This document shows positions 18,824 to 27,870 of a stretch of DNA of 64,000 bases, piece by piece (position 1 is the stretch's first letter; every line of letters begins with the position of its first letter). Origin of the DNA: Enterobacteriaceae bacterium RIT714 (lineage in GTDB: Bacteria > Pseudomonadota > Gammaproteobacteria > Enterobacterales > Enterobacteriaceae); NCBI GenBank assembly GCA_009668015.1, contig WJYB01000002.1, positions 248,001 to 312,000 of the forward strand. The letters are read 5' to 3'. The position numbers were made by a program, and so were the translations under genes. The notes beneath the pieces are model-generated. The model ran no database searches. It saw only the letters and a program-made list of their open reading frames with translations, and was not told the DNA's origin.

Positions 18824-19669
18824 TTATATAATATCGAACACCATTACGGCACTACCTGAGAATGCCCCGGCGATAATTGATTTTCCTCCCGAAAGAAGCT
18901 CTGATGTGATTAGTATGTTTATTGCGGACGTTCCTGCGTTATAGGTTTTTCCACTTGCACCATCAACATTGTCTACGGTGAGAATATTGGACAGTTTATC
19001 CGCTGCACGTAACTCAAACGTTGAATATCCTCCGACGACATTTGTTGCCCTGATTCGAACTGTCGCAGCCGACGAGCACGAAAGAGCAATCCACTGACTC
19101 GCCTTATGACCTGGAACCTGGCTTACAGAAAGACTGCCGTGATTAAGTTGAATACTGGCAGGATTTATCGAACAGGTTGGGACAGGGGGAACATATTTAT
19201 TGGGGATCAGTCCGCATTGTTTATGCACCCCTTTACTTTTAAAGTTAATTTTATTGGCGATCCCCACGCAAAACCATTGTCCGGCATTCGAGAGTTTTAG
19301 CCCCTGGAATATAACCCGACTGCCTCCCCGCCCTCCTAGATAAGAGCCTGCAAAATGATTCACTGTACCGCCAGCAGGATGTAACATGCTCGCCGGAAGC
19401 GTTCCCCAGGCGGTGCCATAGCAATTATTGCAAGGACTGGTAAACCAACTCGCCGGTGTTGCGGTGTTAGAGCCTTCAGCATAACAAGGATAATTCTGCC
19501 ACATGCATTCGTCATCTCCCTGCGTAGGAATGTGCGTAGCCCTGATATCAATAAGATTGGGGTCGGGATTCGGTTCAAAGGTTATACTCAATTCTGCTGA
19601 AGCATAACTGCAAAAAAAAATGGAACAAATGCAGAATATTTTCAACATAATGTTTTTCATCGCTACCAT
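18824..19669 (-). CDS. Two-domain fimbrial tip-adhesin candidate
   Basis: 281 residues from the ATG preceded by ACGGAA (a start three codons later is possible). After a signal peptide ending in SYASA comes an N-terminal domain (about 26-160) with several cysteines (CMWQNYPCYAEG, SPCNNCYG, WFCVG, HKQCG), unlike a pilin and reminiscent of MrpH/PapG-type receptor-binding domains. After PVPTCSINPAS the C-terminal part looks like a pilin domain (SLSVSQVPGH, LSCSSAATVRI). This two-domain form and the position at the distal end of the subunit genes point to the tip adhesin. The receptor cannot be told from sequence. Confidence 0.72.
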   Translation of the reverse strand: MVAMKNIMLKIFCICSIFFCSYASAELSITFEPNPDPNLIDIRATHIPTQGDDECMWQNYPCYAEGSNTATPASWFTSPCNNCYGTAWGTLPASMLHPAGGTVNHFAGSYLGGRGGSRVIFQGLKLSNAGQWFCVGIANKINFKSKGVHKQCGLIPNKYVPPVPTCSINPASIQLNHGSLSVSQVPGHKASQWIALSCSSAATVRIRATNVVGGYSTFELRAADKLSNILTVDNVDGASGKTYNAGTSAINILITSELLSGGKSIIAGAFSGSAVMVFDII

Positions 19670-19750
19670 GTTATTTCCGTCAGGTCTAATACCCCTCACC
19701 ATGCCCAGGAGTGCCCTGAAACACCAATGAAAAGATATTTAATATGATAA

Positions 19751-20278
19751 TTAACTATAATTCAGGACAAATGTCGCGGTTGCGTTTATCGCACCAGGAA
19801 TAATGGCATGGTTAATAATTGCCTTCGGTGACGCGCGTACGAACGCGCGTAAATTAATGGCATTACTTCCATTCACTAATATCTGGCTGTCACTTTCAGT
19901 CAACAAGGGCAGAAACTTTCCTTGCGCAGTCTCTAAGCCGATCGCAACACCCCGGGTGGTACAGGTTGTGTTGATAGCAAGGTGTCCAGGTAGCTCGCAA
20001 TCCTCTGTGCCTGAAAAGGTGACAGTCACTGCCTTAAGCCCACTCACGTCGCAATTCTCAAGCCGTAAAGTAAAATCAGTTCCAGCCGTGCGTCCATTTT
20101 CGTAGAGAAAAGCAGGCCCAATATGCCCGAGGAAAACCTCTTTCTTTTCATCACCCGGAGCCAGTGTGCAAGGCTCTGCAACCAGCTTTCCATGCATGGT
20201 TATTTTTACGGCCTGCCCCGTTGATATGCCCTGACTCATTACGACAATAAACAATAACATCATCCCTTTCGCAGACAT
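19751..20278 (-). CDS. Fimbrial minor subunit
   Basis: 175 residues from MSAKGMMLLFIVV (GAGGGAG ahead of the ATG). A signal peptide ends near STGQA. The mature chain has the pilin pattern: first cysteine in AEPCTLAPGDE, second in LENCDVSGLKAVTVTFSG, and the C-terminal beta strand ATFVLNYS with penultimate tyrosine for donor-strand exchange. It is the most FimA/FimG-like of the minor subunits and overlaps no neighbour; 12 bases separate it from the gene upstream. Confidence 0.88.
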   Translation of the reverse strand: MSAKGMMLLFIVVMSQGISTGQAVKITMHGKLVAEPCTLAPGDEKKEVFLGHIGPAFLYENGRTAGTDFTLRLENCDVSGLKAVTVTFSGTEDCELPGHLAINTTCTTRGVAIGLETAQGKFLPLLTESDSQILVNGSNAINLRAFVRASPKAIINHAIIPGAINATATFVLNYS

Positions 20279-20289
20279 TATGAACTCCC

Positions 20290-20766
20290 TCATTGATAAT
20301 CCACCACGGCGGTAGCAAATGCAGTGAAATCACCAGGCATCAGCTGAGAGCCGACTCTTTTAACGGGTGACGCCATCAATGTCAGAGGATCAGGATAATT
20401 CACCACCAGTGGCGTATTAAAAGCAATACCGTTGCCTTTTTTGGTGAGTCGAATACCGAGATCGCCAATATCCGTCTGGACAGCACTGTTATCAAAGTTC
20501 GTTGACGTTGCCAGGATGGTCACCGCAAGGCCCGCAATTGGATTACTGCTACAGGTGAAATTAAGCGTAATCGGTTTAATAAAATGACTACCGTCAATTT
20601 TATTAATTGCCACTGCATCACCAAAGTCCAGATCAACAGGTTGACCATCGTTAATATCACAAGGCATCTCTTCAACGATCGTTCCTTCAAATCTTACATA
20701 CGTTTCAGCTGAGTATGCCAGGCTCAGGTGAAGACAGGCTAACGCCATAAGAACTAAATGTCTCAT
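20290..20766 (-). CDS. Fimbrial minor subunit
   Basis: 158 residues. Signal peptide MRHLVLMALACLHLSLAYSA; then FEGTIVEEMPCDINDGQPVDLDFGD with the first cysteine, LNFTCSSNPI with the second, and a C-terminal FATAVVDYQ strand. The pattern matches MrfE/PapF/SfaS-like minor pilins. It is one of three small paralogues in a row (20290, 20780, 21277), which share the PLxxxYxxPxxxxAxPV arrangement and probably arose by duplication. Confidence 0.87.
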   Translation of the reverse strand: MRHLVLMALACLHLSLAYSAETYVRFEGTIVEEMPCDINDGQPVDLDFGDAVAINKIDGSHFIKPITLNFTCSSNPIAGLAVTILATSTNFDNSAVQTDIGDLGIRLTKKGNGIAFNTPLVVNYPDPLTLMASPVKRVGSQLMPGDFTAFATAVVDYQ

Positions 20767-20779
20767 TCACGTCTCATCG

Positions 20780-21271
20780 TTAAGGTAACAAGAGTAATAC
20801 GGTGACAAATCCACTAAACCTTCCACCAGCGATAGTTCCCGCATTTTGCCGGACGGGCGTTGCTTTAAATTCAACGGGCTTACTGTAATCAATATCAAAC
20901 CATGAATTTAATGGTAGTAATGCACCCTTATAGATAATCCTGACACCCAAATTGGCTTTTGAGGTTTGCAGCGTATAGGCGTCGAGCGTTTCTGCGCTCA
21001 TTTTCATTTTCACCCCAACGGGCGATCCCGTACAGACAACAGGTACGCTAAAATCCGTTATATAATGTTCACCATCGAGATTTGAATTCAAAATATTATC
21101 ACCGAAGTTGACAACAATATAAGATGTTCCCGTTATCTGACAATCTGCCGGAACCATCAGAGTACCCTGTATATTCATTTCAATATCTTTACTGGCGGCG
21201 CATACCTGGCAACTAAGCAGTGAAAGACTCAATAAGAGCAGTTTTAAAAACATTAACCGAGTTTTCATCAT
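20780..21271 (-). CDS. Fimbrial minor subunit
   Basis: 163 residues, signal peptide ending in CQVCA. The mature part starts SKDIEMNIQGTLMVPADCQITG and has VVNFGDNI, VPVVCTGSPVGVKM and a C-terminal GFVTVLLLLP strand. The pair of cysteines and the general layout are those of a chaperone-usher pilin. The last residues are more hydrophobic than usual (LLLLP), without the common penultimate tyrosine, which could mark a special place in the fimbria such as a base terminator. Confidence 0.85.
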   Translation of the reverse strand: MMKTRLMFLKLLLLSLSLLSCQVCAASKDIEMNIQGTLMVPADCQITGTSYIVVNFGDNILNSNLDGEHYITDFSVPVVCTGSPVGVKMKMSAETLDAYTLQTSKANLGVRIIYKGALLPLNSWFDIDYSKPVEFKATPVRQNAGTIAGGRFSGFVTVLLLLP

Positions 21272-21276
21272 AATAT

Positions 21277-21756
21277 TCAGCTGTATTTAAAGAGAAGTGT
21301 CACACTGGTATTAAAAGCCCCCCCTCTCAAATCAGCACCTGCTTTTTTCATCAGGACAGTGCGAACATCCATATAGGAAAGGGTCGTATCAACGTTAAGT
21401 GTGGTATTCAGAGGGATATCATTATTATCTTCGTCTGTGAATTTAACCGCCAGTCCATCAATATTTGTTTTAGCATAATCATCATTGAAAGCGGCTCCTG
21501 CACCATAAATAGTCAATTCTAACATCACACCTGCACAGCTAAATGGTATACGCGTTGTTTTAGTTCCTTTCGATGTAGCAATGTCACCCATATTAAGCGT
21601 ACCGTAATTAATATCAATCGGCCCCTCTTTATTAATTGAGCAGGTCGGTGCGGTAATCGTTCCATAAATAGTGACAGGCGCAGTCGCTGAACAGGCGGGA
21701 GCCCCATGCGTAGACGCTATGGCCAGGAAAAATGCTGTTATTATTCCTTTTCTCAT
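21277..21756 (-). CDS. Fimbrial minor subunit
   Basis: 159 residues, signal peptide ending around ACSA. The mature chain begins TAPVTIYGTITAPTCSINKEG, has a second cysteine in RIPFSCAGVMLELTIYG and ends VTLLFKYS with penultimate Tyr. It is the first subunit gene after the oligosaccharyltransferase-like gene, and 5 bases separate it from the next subunit. A PapK/MrfF-like adaptor role is plausible. Confidence 0.86.
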   Translation of the reverse strand: MRKGIITAFFLAIASTHGAPACSATAPVTIYGTITAPTCSINKEGPIDINYGTLNMGDIATSKGTKTTRIPFSCAGVMLELTIYGAGAAFNDDYAKTNIDGLAVKFTDEDNNDIPLNTTLNVDTTLSYMDVRTVLMKKAGADLRGGAFNTSVTLLFKYS

Positions 21757-21859
21757 AAAATGCGGTCCTCTCTTCTGATTACCTGATTATTATTTCTTCG
21801 GATAAAAATATCTATCAGCTAATGCTTCATATCGCGTAGGTGTTTTCTGACAGAAAGCG

Positions 21860-23503
21860 TTATTTAAAACGATCGTCCTGTGGAAAAAGAAATTGTGCCG
21901 CGCTGCGATAAAGCGCCGCATTACGCATATCGCCTCGAATCTGAAGTACGCGAATCAGAGACCAATAAACATTAGCGTCATTGTGAACCTGTAAATATCT
22001 CTCAGCCCATGGCTGAAAATCTTTCAAAGACCGGACATCCCGGCTCTCGTTAAAATCCAGTAATAACCTGACATGCCGGTCATAATCGAGCCGCTTCCCC
22101 TGCGCCAGCGTATTCACAACCCGTGTTTCCTGCTGAGAGAAATCCTCCAGCCGATTCCGCTCCGTACGCGTGAGCACACTATTGGTTTGCAATCCACTCA
22201 GCATAAAATGCACGGTCGCGACGCTCGCTACTAACACGATGGCGTATAAAATGCGCGGGCCAGCTCCGTTGCCGCACTGGCGCACGTCTCGCTCTGGGAT
22301 CACCAGCCGACATATCACAAGGAGGATCAGAATGTGTGGCGCAGACTGATAAAGGGGATACTCCGTCATAGTATGCAGTACCACGGGTAGCGTCAGCACC
22401 CAGACAAGATACTGTGGTATCAGGGTGCGTTTTTTGTTCAGAATCGACGCCAGTCTGAGCCAGCCAAAAAAAAGCAGCAACATGCCGATAAGTGCAATAA
22501 TCCCGCCTTCGGCCCACGCATACAGTACCTCATTATGAGGATGTGTAATTCGGCTAAGGTGCATTGTCGTTCTGAGTCCTGAGCCAATCGCATAACGAAT
22601 GAATTCATGTTCGAAACTGCCATATCCCCATCCGAGCCACGGACGCTCAGCAATCATCTGAAGGGTATACTCGAGCGTCAGCAATCGGGTCGCGTTGCTG
22701 CCAGCCCTCTCAATGACAGGGATCGCGTCCGGCAGCATAAGCCAGGAAGCCAGCGCACTCAGCATTGCCATCAGCAGGGCCAAAAGGAACCGACGCCTTC
22801 TGAAGTAAACCGCACCGTAGATCAGCGTTCCGGCTAGCGCCCCGAGCCAGCCAATACGCGACTGAATCGCGACCAGCCATGCGCTGTGAAGCATCAGGCT
22901 GATACACAGCAGCCACCAGAACGCTTTTTGCAGCGTGGTCGTTAATAGCCGCAAAGAGATTAAAAACCCTGTTGCCAGAAAACTGGCCAAAAGATTTGGC
23001 TGCTGGAAGATACCGAAAGGTCTGGTAAGTAACCGGTTAAATTCAACTAAGGTTATGGCCTGCGGATAAAAGAGCTGGAGGCAGGCAAAGGCGATTTGCC
23101 CAAGACTCGCCGCCAGCAATAATACTAACCACACTCGTTTCTTCTTAGAATTCAGGGGGATCTGAAGTAGACACAAAAAGAAAACGACGGCCCCCCAAAT
23201 CCCAATAACGCGCATGACAGCACTGGACTGCCACTCCTGGCGTGCAGTCCAGAATAATGGGACGCTTAACAGAAAGCCGCCTCCCAACACATACCAGAAA
23301 CTGGCGGTGAGACGTAATTCGACCCGATGTCTTAAGCCGTCATGAAAAACGGCTGCTACAAGCGCCGCCATCACACCCCAGGTCATCAGGTTTTGCGGCA
23401 AACGTAGTCCACTCCCGCCCATATTCGGAATATAGTAGAGCAGGACTGCAATGCACCAGAAGGCGAAAAGCAGCGATATTTTTAAGTACAGAGACATAAA
23501 CAT
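21860..23503 (-). CDS. PglL/Wzy_C-type O-oligosaccharyltransferase-like membrane protein
   Basis: 547 residues with about eleven membrane segments in the first 420 and a soluble C-terminal tail of about 110. The large periplasmic loop contains HPHNEVLYAWAEGGIIALIG (about 345-364), the His-Asn-Glu..EGG signature shared by O-antigen ligase WaaL, Wzy and PglL/PilO pilin glycosylases. LTRPFGIFQQPNLLASFLATG (about 160-180) and the tail (NVYWSLIRVLQIRGDMRNAAL) match the PglL-type subgroup better than WaaL. Family members move lipid-linked glycans onto protein or lipid at the periplasmic face. It sits inside a chaperone-usher operon, between chaperone and subunit genes, so fimbrial subunits are the natural substrates; that is inference. 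Confidence 0.8.
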   Translation of the reverse strand: MFMSLYLKISLLFAFWCIAVLLYYIPNMGGSGLRLPQNLMTWGVMAALVAAVFHDGLRHRVELRLTASFWYVLGGGFLLSVPLFWTARQEWQSSAVMRVIGIWGAVVFFLCLLQIPLNSKKKRVWLVLLLAASLGQIAFACLQLFYPQAITLVEFNRLLTRPFGIFQQPNLLASFLATGFLISLRLLTTTLQKAFWWLLCISLMLHSAWLVAIQSRIGWLGALAGTLIYGAVYFRRRRFLLALLMAMLSALASWLMLPDAIPVIERAGSNATRLLTLEYTLQMIAERPWLGWGYGSFEHEFIRYAIGSGLRTTMHLSRITHPHNEVLYAWAEGGIIALIGMLLLFFGWLRLASILNKKRTLIPQYLVWVLTLPVVLHTMTEYPLYQSAPHILILLVICRLVIPERDVRQCGNGAGPRILYAIVLVASVATVHFMLSGLQTNSVLTRTERNRLEDFSQQETRVVNTLAQGKRLDYDRHVRLLLDFNESRDVRSLKDFQPWAERYLQVHNDANVYWSLIRVLQIRGDMRNAALYRSAAQFLFPQDDRFK

Positions 23504-23549
23504 TCAACGCATCAAATGAATTTACGATTAAGATGAAATCAATGAAATT

Positions 23550-24296
23550 TTATTTATTGCGTTGATCGTTATCGACCACGACACAGTTATTTCTGATGCA
23601 GTTAAACGTTAACATGGGCCGGGCACCATAGTCGTTAATGTAGGTTAATACGGGATGATCACCCATTGCAGAGGGATCAACATCAAGTCGGGTGTGTGAA
23701 AGGGGTTTAATCATCTGAACCACAAACTTTGGATCAACATCCGTTGTTTTCTTACTGCTGGCGTTAATAACAGTGAAGTAATACGGCGTATCGTTATTGA
23801 CCAGATAAAAAGAGCCTTGTGGCGTCAGGCTTATTTTTTTGAATTCTTCATCAATGTTACTCTCAGGACGAATAGCATCCGGTCGATAAAATAATTTAAC
23901 CCGCGTTTGCAAGGCAATCTGCAATACGTTGGGTTTATCACTTCGCGGGGGGATTTCTCGCATGTTGAAGTAATACAATGACTCGCGGTCCTGAGGCAGG
24001 GAACGCACCTCCGGCATACTCTGAAGCTTGACCATGCTCTTCGCACCAGGTTCAATACGTTGCACAGGTGGCAATGCAATTAATGGCCCATTGACTTTCA
24101 CGCCCTGCTCGTCTTCAAGCCAGCTTTGCGCTAAAAAAGGCAATTCTTTATTTTGATTAGAGATATTTAAAGAAACATTTTTTTGCCCACCATCATATAT
24201 GATACGGGTACGATCTAATGCTACAGCAGAGTGTGTCTGCTGGGCAGTCAGAGCAGTAATAGCTGCAAGCAGCATTTTCTTTTTTGTATTTAGCAT
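23550..24296 (-). CDS. Periplasmic fimbrial chaperone (PapD/FimC family)
   Basis: 248 residues from MLNTKKKMLLAA, chosen because GGAG lies 7 bases ahead of this ATG. Signal peptide ends near THSA. The first Ig-like domain has VALDRTRIIYDGGQKNVSLNISN with the conserved Arg, then QSWLEDEQG, PPVQRIEPGAKSMVKLQ and SLPQDRESLYYFNMREIPP, the PapD signature. The second domain holds VKLFYRP and the family lysine region. It caps subunits by donor-strand complementation and delivers them to the usher encoded just upstream. Confidence 0.95.
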   Translation of the reverse strand: MLNTKKKMLLAAITALTAQQTHSAVALDRTRIIYDGGQKNVSLNISNQNKELPFLAQSWLEDEQGVKVNGPLIALPPVQRIEPGAKSMVKLQSMPEVRSLPQDRESLYYFNMREIPPRSDKPNVLQIALQTRVKLFYRPDAIRPESNIDEEFKKISLTPQGSFYLVNNDTPYYFTVINASSKKTTDVDPKFVVQMIKPLSHTRLDVDPSAMGDHPVLTYINDYGARPMLTFNCIRNNCVVVDNDQRNK

Positions 24297-24348
24297 AATC
24301 ATTCTCCAGCAATCTAGATAATTAAAAACCAATATCACCGACATTCTA

Positions 24349-26874
24349 TTACAGCACAAAACCATCCGTTTTTATCGGTGGCATCCCCACCAGGACACAG
24401 GGTAATAAAAGTGTATTGGCACTGGATAGCGTTTCAGATAATTTCATGGGAAGTGTAATCGTACATTTATTTTCACCGTTCCAGCGCACATTCATTACCG
24501 CCCCCGGCTGAACACCGCTTAGCCATACATTCCCCTCATCATTCACAATCCCTGTTTCGCGACCGTTATACATGACGCTCGCACCGAACGGCGGCGTTGT
24601 TCCGTCTGCCAGACGAATAACCGCCAATAATTTAAAGCCCGAAATCACACTAAACTTACGATATCCAATAGCGCCTTCGGTCATAGTTATTTGCGCGACG
24701 GGCTGTGGAACCTCAAGATTATCGTCAAGATGGTTAATATCAACGCTTGCTGAATTGCGATAATAGCTATTGGCATCCCCTAGAACCGCCTTGCCGAAGG
24801 CGTTACTTCGGGTCGGCACGCCATAACCACGAACGGGTACGCCCGATACGCCATCAGTATCCACAAGCAGACGCGTGCCGCCAAAATTGTTAATTCGGTG
24901 TGCAGCCATACCTTCTGGCGTTAATGTAATTCCCCCCGTGGCCCCCAACCCCATCGCGCTGTACTGCCCTGCGGTGTAGCTGCCGTTCGCGTTAATATCC
25001 GCAAAGTCTCCGCTATGCGCATAATAAATGCTGCCGGTAGAGCGGCCCCGATCCGTCAGGCCCGCGCTTAGGCTCATCGAATTACGCTCATCTGGTCGGC
25101 TATACCAGCTAGCCGCCTGAGAGGTTCCGTTCTCATTGTTCTGCATGCTATAGCTTAGTGAGTTGGTACCAAACGGCACAGACAGATTAAGCCACGCGCC
25201 GTCATCTTTTTGGCCGCCATACAATGTCCTGTAAGCCGAAATGCTGACATTCAAATTTTTAAACTGACCGACGGAAAACGCGCGTGCGAGCGACAAGCTC
25301 CAGCGATCGTTGCCCTTTTTATCCCAGTAGGTTTGATGACTGTAATTGAGGTAAGCGCTAAGGTCCCAGTCGTAAAAATGTTTGTTCACCGTCACGGTGT
25401 AGAGTTCTTTGCCATTTTGACCACGGCCCCGGCGTCTGCGATTGTCCAGATACTGCGCCATGTTCATAAAGTTACGTTGAGAGAAACGATATCCCGCAAA
25501 GGTAATCTGGCTGTCTATGGCTTCAAAACGTTTAGCGTAACTGACACGGTACGATCCACCGGTTCGGGTGCCATCGGGGGTATGGGCGTGGGATTGCGTG
25601 GCATCGAGCGAAATCGCACCAAACGCCATCAGATCTCGGCCAACTCCCGCAGAAATTGCTGTGTACTCACCGTTAGACAATAGGCCGCTATAGAGCGACC
25701 AGCCATTGCTGACTCCCCAGGAAAATTCACCGCTGGCAAAAAGCGGCCCATCCGTCTGATGGCGCTCGCGCGTTGCGCGTCCCATCGCCAGCTTATAGCG
25801 GGTCCGTCCAGGACGTGTCAGATAGGGGATATTTGCCGTATCAACGTTGAAGGTCTGGATACTGCCATCCTGCTCTTCGACGCGCACGTCCAGCGAGCCG
25901 GACACCGCACTGCTCAGATCCTGGATCCGGAACGGCCCTGCAGCCACCTGCGTTTCATAGATAACACGCCCCTGCTGAGTGATGACCACTTTAGCGTTGG
26001 TCTTCGCCACGCCACTGACTTCCGGTGCATATTCGCGCAGGTTAGGCGGCAACTGATTGTCGTCGCTGGCAACACTCGCGCCGGTAAACGCAAAACTGTC
26101 AAAAATGGAAGAGTCGAGATAGGTCTCACCCAACGCCATTTTCGCTTGCAGGGCAGGTAATGCCCGATAAGCATAAAAGCGGTTCCACGACGCAGCGGAT
26201 GAGGAGGGACCAGGCGTGCTGTCATGCTGCATCTGCCATTCCGCGCGAAGACGCCATGCGCCGAGGTTCGCGCCCAAAAGGCCATTGCCGCTAAGGGTAT
26301 CTTGCTGGGCACTGTGGCGCGCTTTGGTGGTTGTCCCGTTCAGATTGTAATCGAGCATCATCCCCGGCAAACCCTCATCCCAGCGGGAAGGCGGATCCCA
26401 GTTCTCTGCGGTATATTCGAGCCATGCCTGTGGAATATTGACATACAGCGACGCGGTACTGATATCACCACGCACGGTCATCCCCGTTATCGACGTTATA
26501 TCCAGACATTGACCATTATTAAGCCAGCTGATTTTTTTTATAACCTCTGGCTTTAAGGTAAACTGCTGCACAAGTTCGGGGGTCAGGCAGGCGATACTCT
26601 CCTTATTATCATCAGGCGAGGAAATAAACTGTACAGTGGTTTCTGGCAATGCATTATCATTTACGCGAACAACAAACAAATAATCGCCCGGCATAATATA
26701 ACCGGCCTTCGAAAACTGACTCAGATCGATATTGCTGCGGTCGTTAACATCCAGCACATCGGTATTAAAATCGATTGTTTTTGCAGCATGAACGTGGCTA
26801 ATAAAAGGTGTTCCACCTAAGGACAATCCGATAGCAAATGTCAAAAATTTATATCGCCAAAGATTCCTGCGCAT
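24349..26874 (-). CDS. Outer-membrane fimbrial usher
   Basis: 841 residues, the family's usual length. Signal peptide ends in VHAA. It has the N-terminal periplasmic domain (FNTDVLDVNDRSNIDLSQF), the plug and 24-strand barrel (GLPGMMLDYNLNG, LGETYLDSSIFDSFAFTGA, APEVSGVAKTNAKVVITQQG), and C-terminal domains (PPFGASVMYNGRETGIVNDEGNVWLSG). A pair of cysteines near the end (KCTITL and LLPCVL) is normal for the C-terminal domain. It forms the secretion pore for the fimbria. The next gene downstream is the chaperone; the major subunit gene is upstream. Confidence 0.96.
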   Translation of the reverse strand: MRRNLWRYKFLTFAIGLSLGGTPFISHVHAAKTIDFNTDVLDVNDRSNIDLSQFSKAGYIMPGDYLFVVRVNDNALPETTVQFISSPDDNKESIACLTPELVQQFTLKPEVIKKISWLNNGQCLDITSITGMTVRGDISTASLYVNIPQAWLEYTAENWDPPSRWDEGLPGMMLDYNLNGTTTKARHSAQQDTLSGNGLLGANLGAWRLRAEWQMQHDSTPGPSSSAASWNRFYAYRALPALQAKMALGETYLDSSIFDSFAFTGASVASDDNQLPPNLREYAPEVSGVAKTNAKVVITQQGRVIYETQVAAGPFRIQDLSSAVSGSLDVRVEEQDGSIQTFNVDTANIPYLTRPGRTRYKLAMGRATRERHQTDGPLFASGEFSWGVSNGWSLYSGLLSNGEYTAISAGVGRDLMAFGAISLDATQSHAHTPDGTRTGGSYRVSYAKRFEAIDSQITFAGYRFSQRNFMNMAQYLDNRRRRGRGQNGKELYTVTVNKHFYDWDLSAYLNYSHQTYWDKKGNDRWSLSLARAFSVGQFKNLNVSISAYRTLYGGQKDDGAWLNLSVPFGTNSLSYSMQNNENGTSQAASWYSRPDERNSMSLSAGLTDRGRSTGSIYYAHSGDFADINANGSYTAGQYSAMGLGATGGITLTPEGMAAHRINNFGGTRLLVDTDGVSGVPVRGYGVPTRSNAFGKAVLGDANSYYRNSASVDINHLDDNLEVPQPVAQITMTEGAIGYRKFSVISGFKLLAVIRLADGTTPPFGASVMYNGRETGIVNDEGNVWLSGVQPGAVMNVRWNGENKCTITLPMKLSETLSSANTLLLPCVLVGMPPIKTDGFVL

Positions 26875-27033
26875 ACAGATATCCGTTAAACTTATGTACC
26901 GTATTTCCCTGCTGTGAAATAAATCAGCAGATCATGTATAAAATTTCACGTCAGCATTCACGCCTGAATAAAAATGAAATTTACAAAAAAATGGCATGCA
27001 AACTTCTGCATGCCATGATCAGTAGTGATGCTA

Positions 27034-27558
27034 TTAGGCGTAAGTCAGCACAAAGTTTGCGACCGTGGTGAATTCACCAGGAACATAGGTTGCAGAAGCA
27101 CCATCAGACACCAGATAAGAAGAGAAGCCCAGGGTGTTGTTGCCATCAAACAGTTTTTGAGCAGACGTTGGCTTGCCCAGAACAATTGCCGTGCCGAAAG
27201 CATCAGTCAGCTGAATGCTGGCACCACGTGCGGTCCCGACCATCGCCAGGTTGTCTTCATTAACCTGAGATGCAATCCCGGTGAAGGTGGTAGTCACATT
27301 TTTAGAGACACTGGTGTCACAGTTTTCCAGTTTAATTTTGAATGAACGCGGCGTGGATTGGCCGTCTTTTTTCAGGTCCGCATCGGAGATTGCGCCCAGT
27401 TCAACGGTCTGGTCCAAAGATTCAGGAGCGATTGAGCAAGCTGCGCTGATAATAGAACCTTTGAATGTCACCTGGCCACCGCTGTCCGCTGCATTTGCTG
27501 CACCCGCAACCATTGTCATACCTAAACCCAGAGCCACTACCATTTTATTTAAACGCAT
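27034..27558 (-). CDS. Major fimbrial subunit (FimA type)
   Basis: 174 residues; signal peptide ends in AANAA. The mature part has GGQVTFKGSIISAACSIAPES, the second cysteine in LENCDTSVSKNVTTTFTG and the C-terminal ANFVLTYA strand with penultimate tyrosine. Its codon use is noticeably more biased to highly expressed codons (CTGG, GGTAAC, CCG types) than that of the minor subunits, as expected for the rod subunit. It is the first gene of the operon. A 159-base gap before the usher may hold a partial terminator that lets less message through. Confidence 0.94.
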   Translation of the reverse strand: MRLNKMVVALGLGMTMVAGAANAADSGGQVTFKGSIISAACSIAPESLDQTVELGAISDADLKKDGQSTPRSFKIKLENCDTSVSKNVTTTFTGIASQVNEDNLAMVGTARGASIQLTDAFGTAIVLGKPTSAQKLFDGNNTLGFSSYLVSDGASATYVPGEFTTVANFVLTYA

Positions 27559-27870
27559 TCAATTATTCCTGTAATTCGTAACAATCAATTAACTCCCTTA
27601 AATGAAATTAACGATGATTACGTTTGTTTATTTCATTAACTGACCTAAATCATTTAGATCAATCTTTTCCTTGTCAGTCAGACACCATAACCACTGACGC
27701 TGGAAATATTATTTCAGGTTACTTAACAGGACTATCGGCAGAGTCTTCAGTAAGTTGTAGGACGTCGCCTACATATAAGTTTCAGGCATTATGTTTTTTA
27801 TTGTGATATGTTCAAACGCATATAGCACTACATCTTTCGCGTTATTCATTATCTGCAGGTAAATTAAAAT
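27559..27870. promoter_or_regulatory. Divergent control region of fimbrial operon and two-component genes
   Basis: This 312-base AT-rich gap carries two visible symmetric elements: CTAAAT-C-ATTTAG at 27645-27657, and TGTAGG-N6-CCTACA at 27756-27773. The second resembles the TGTAGG/CCTACA half-sites I recall for EvgA-type regulators, relatives of the response regulator encoded next door, and lies 98 bases before that gene. No invertible fim-switch repeats or recombinase gene is seen, so phase variation by inversion is unlikely. Binding by the neighbouring regulator is inference. Confidence 0.5.

Noticed and set aside
27559..27870. fimS-like invertible promoter element
   Set aside because: No pair of inverted repeats flanks the promoter and no FimB/FimE recombinase gene is in the window.
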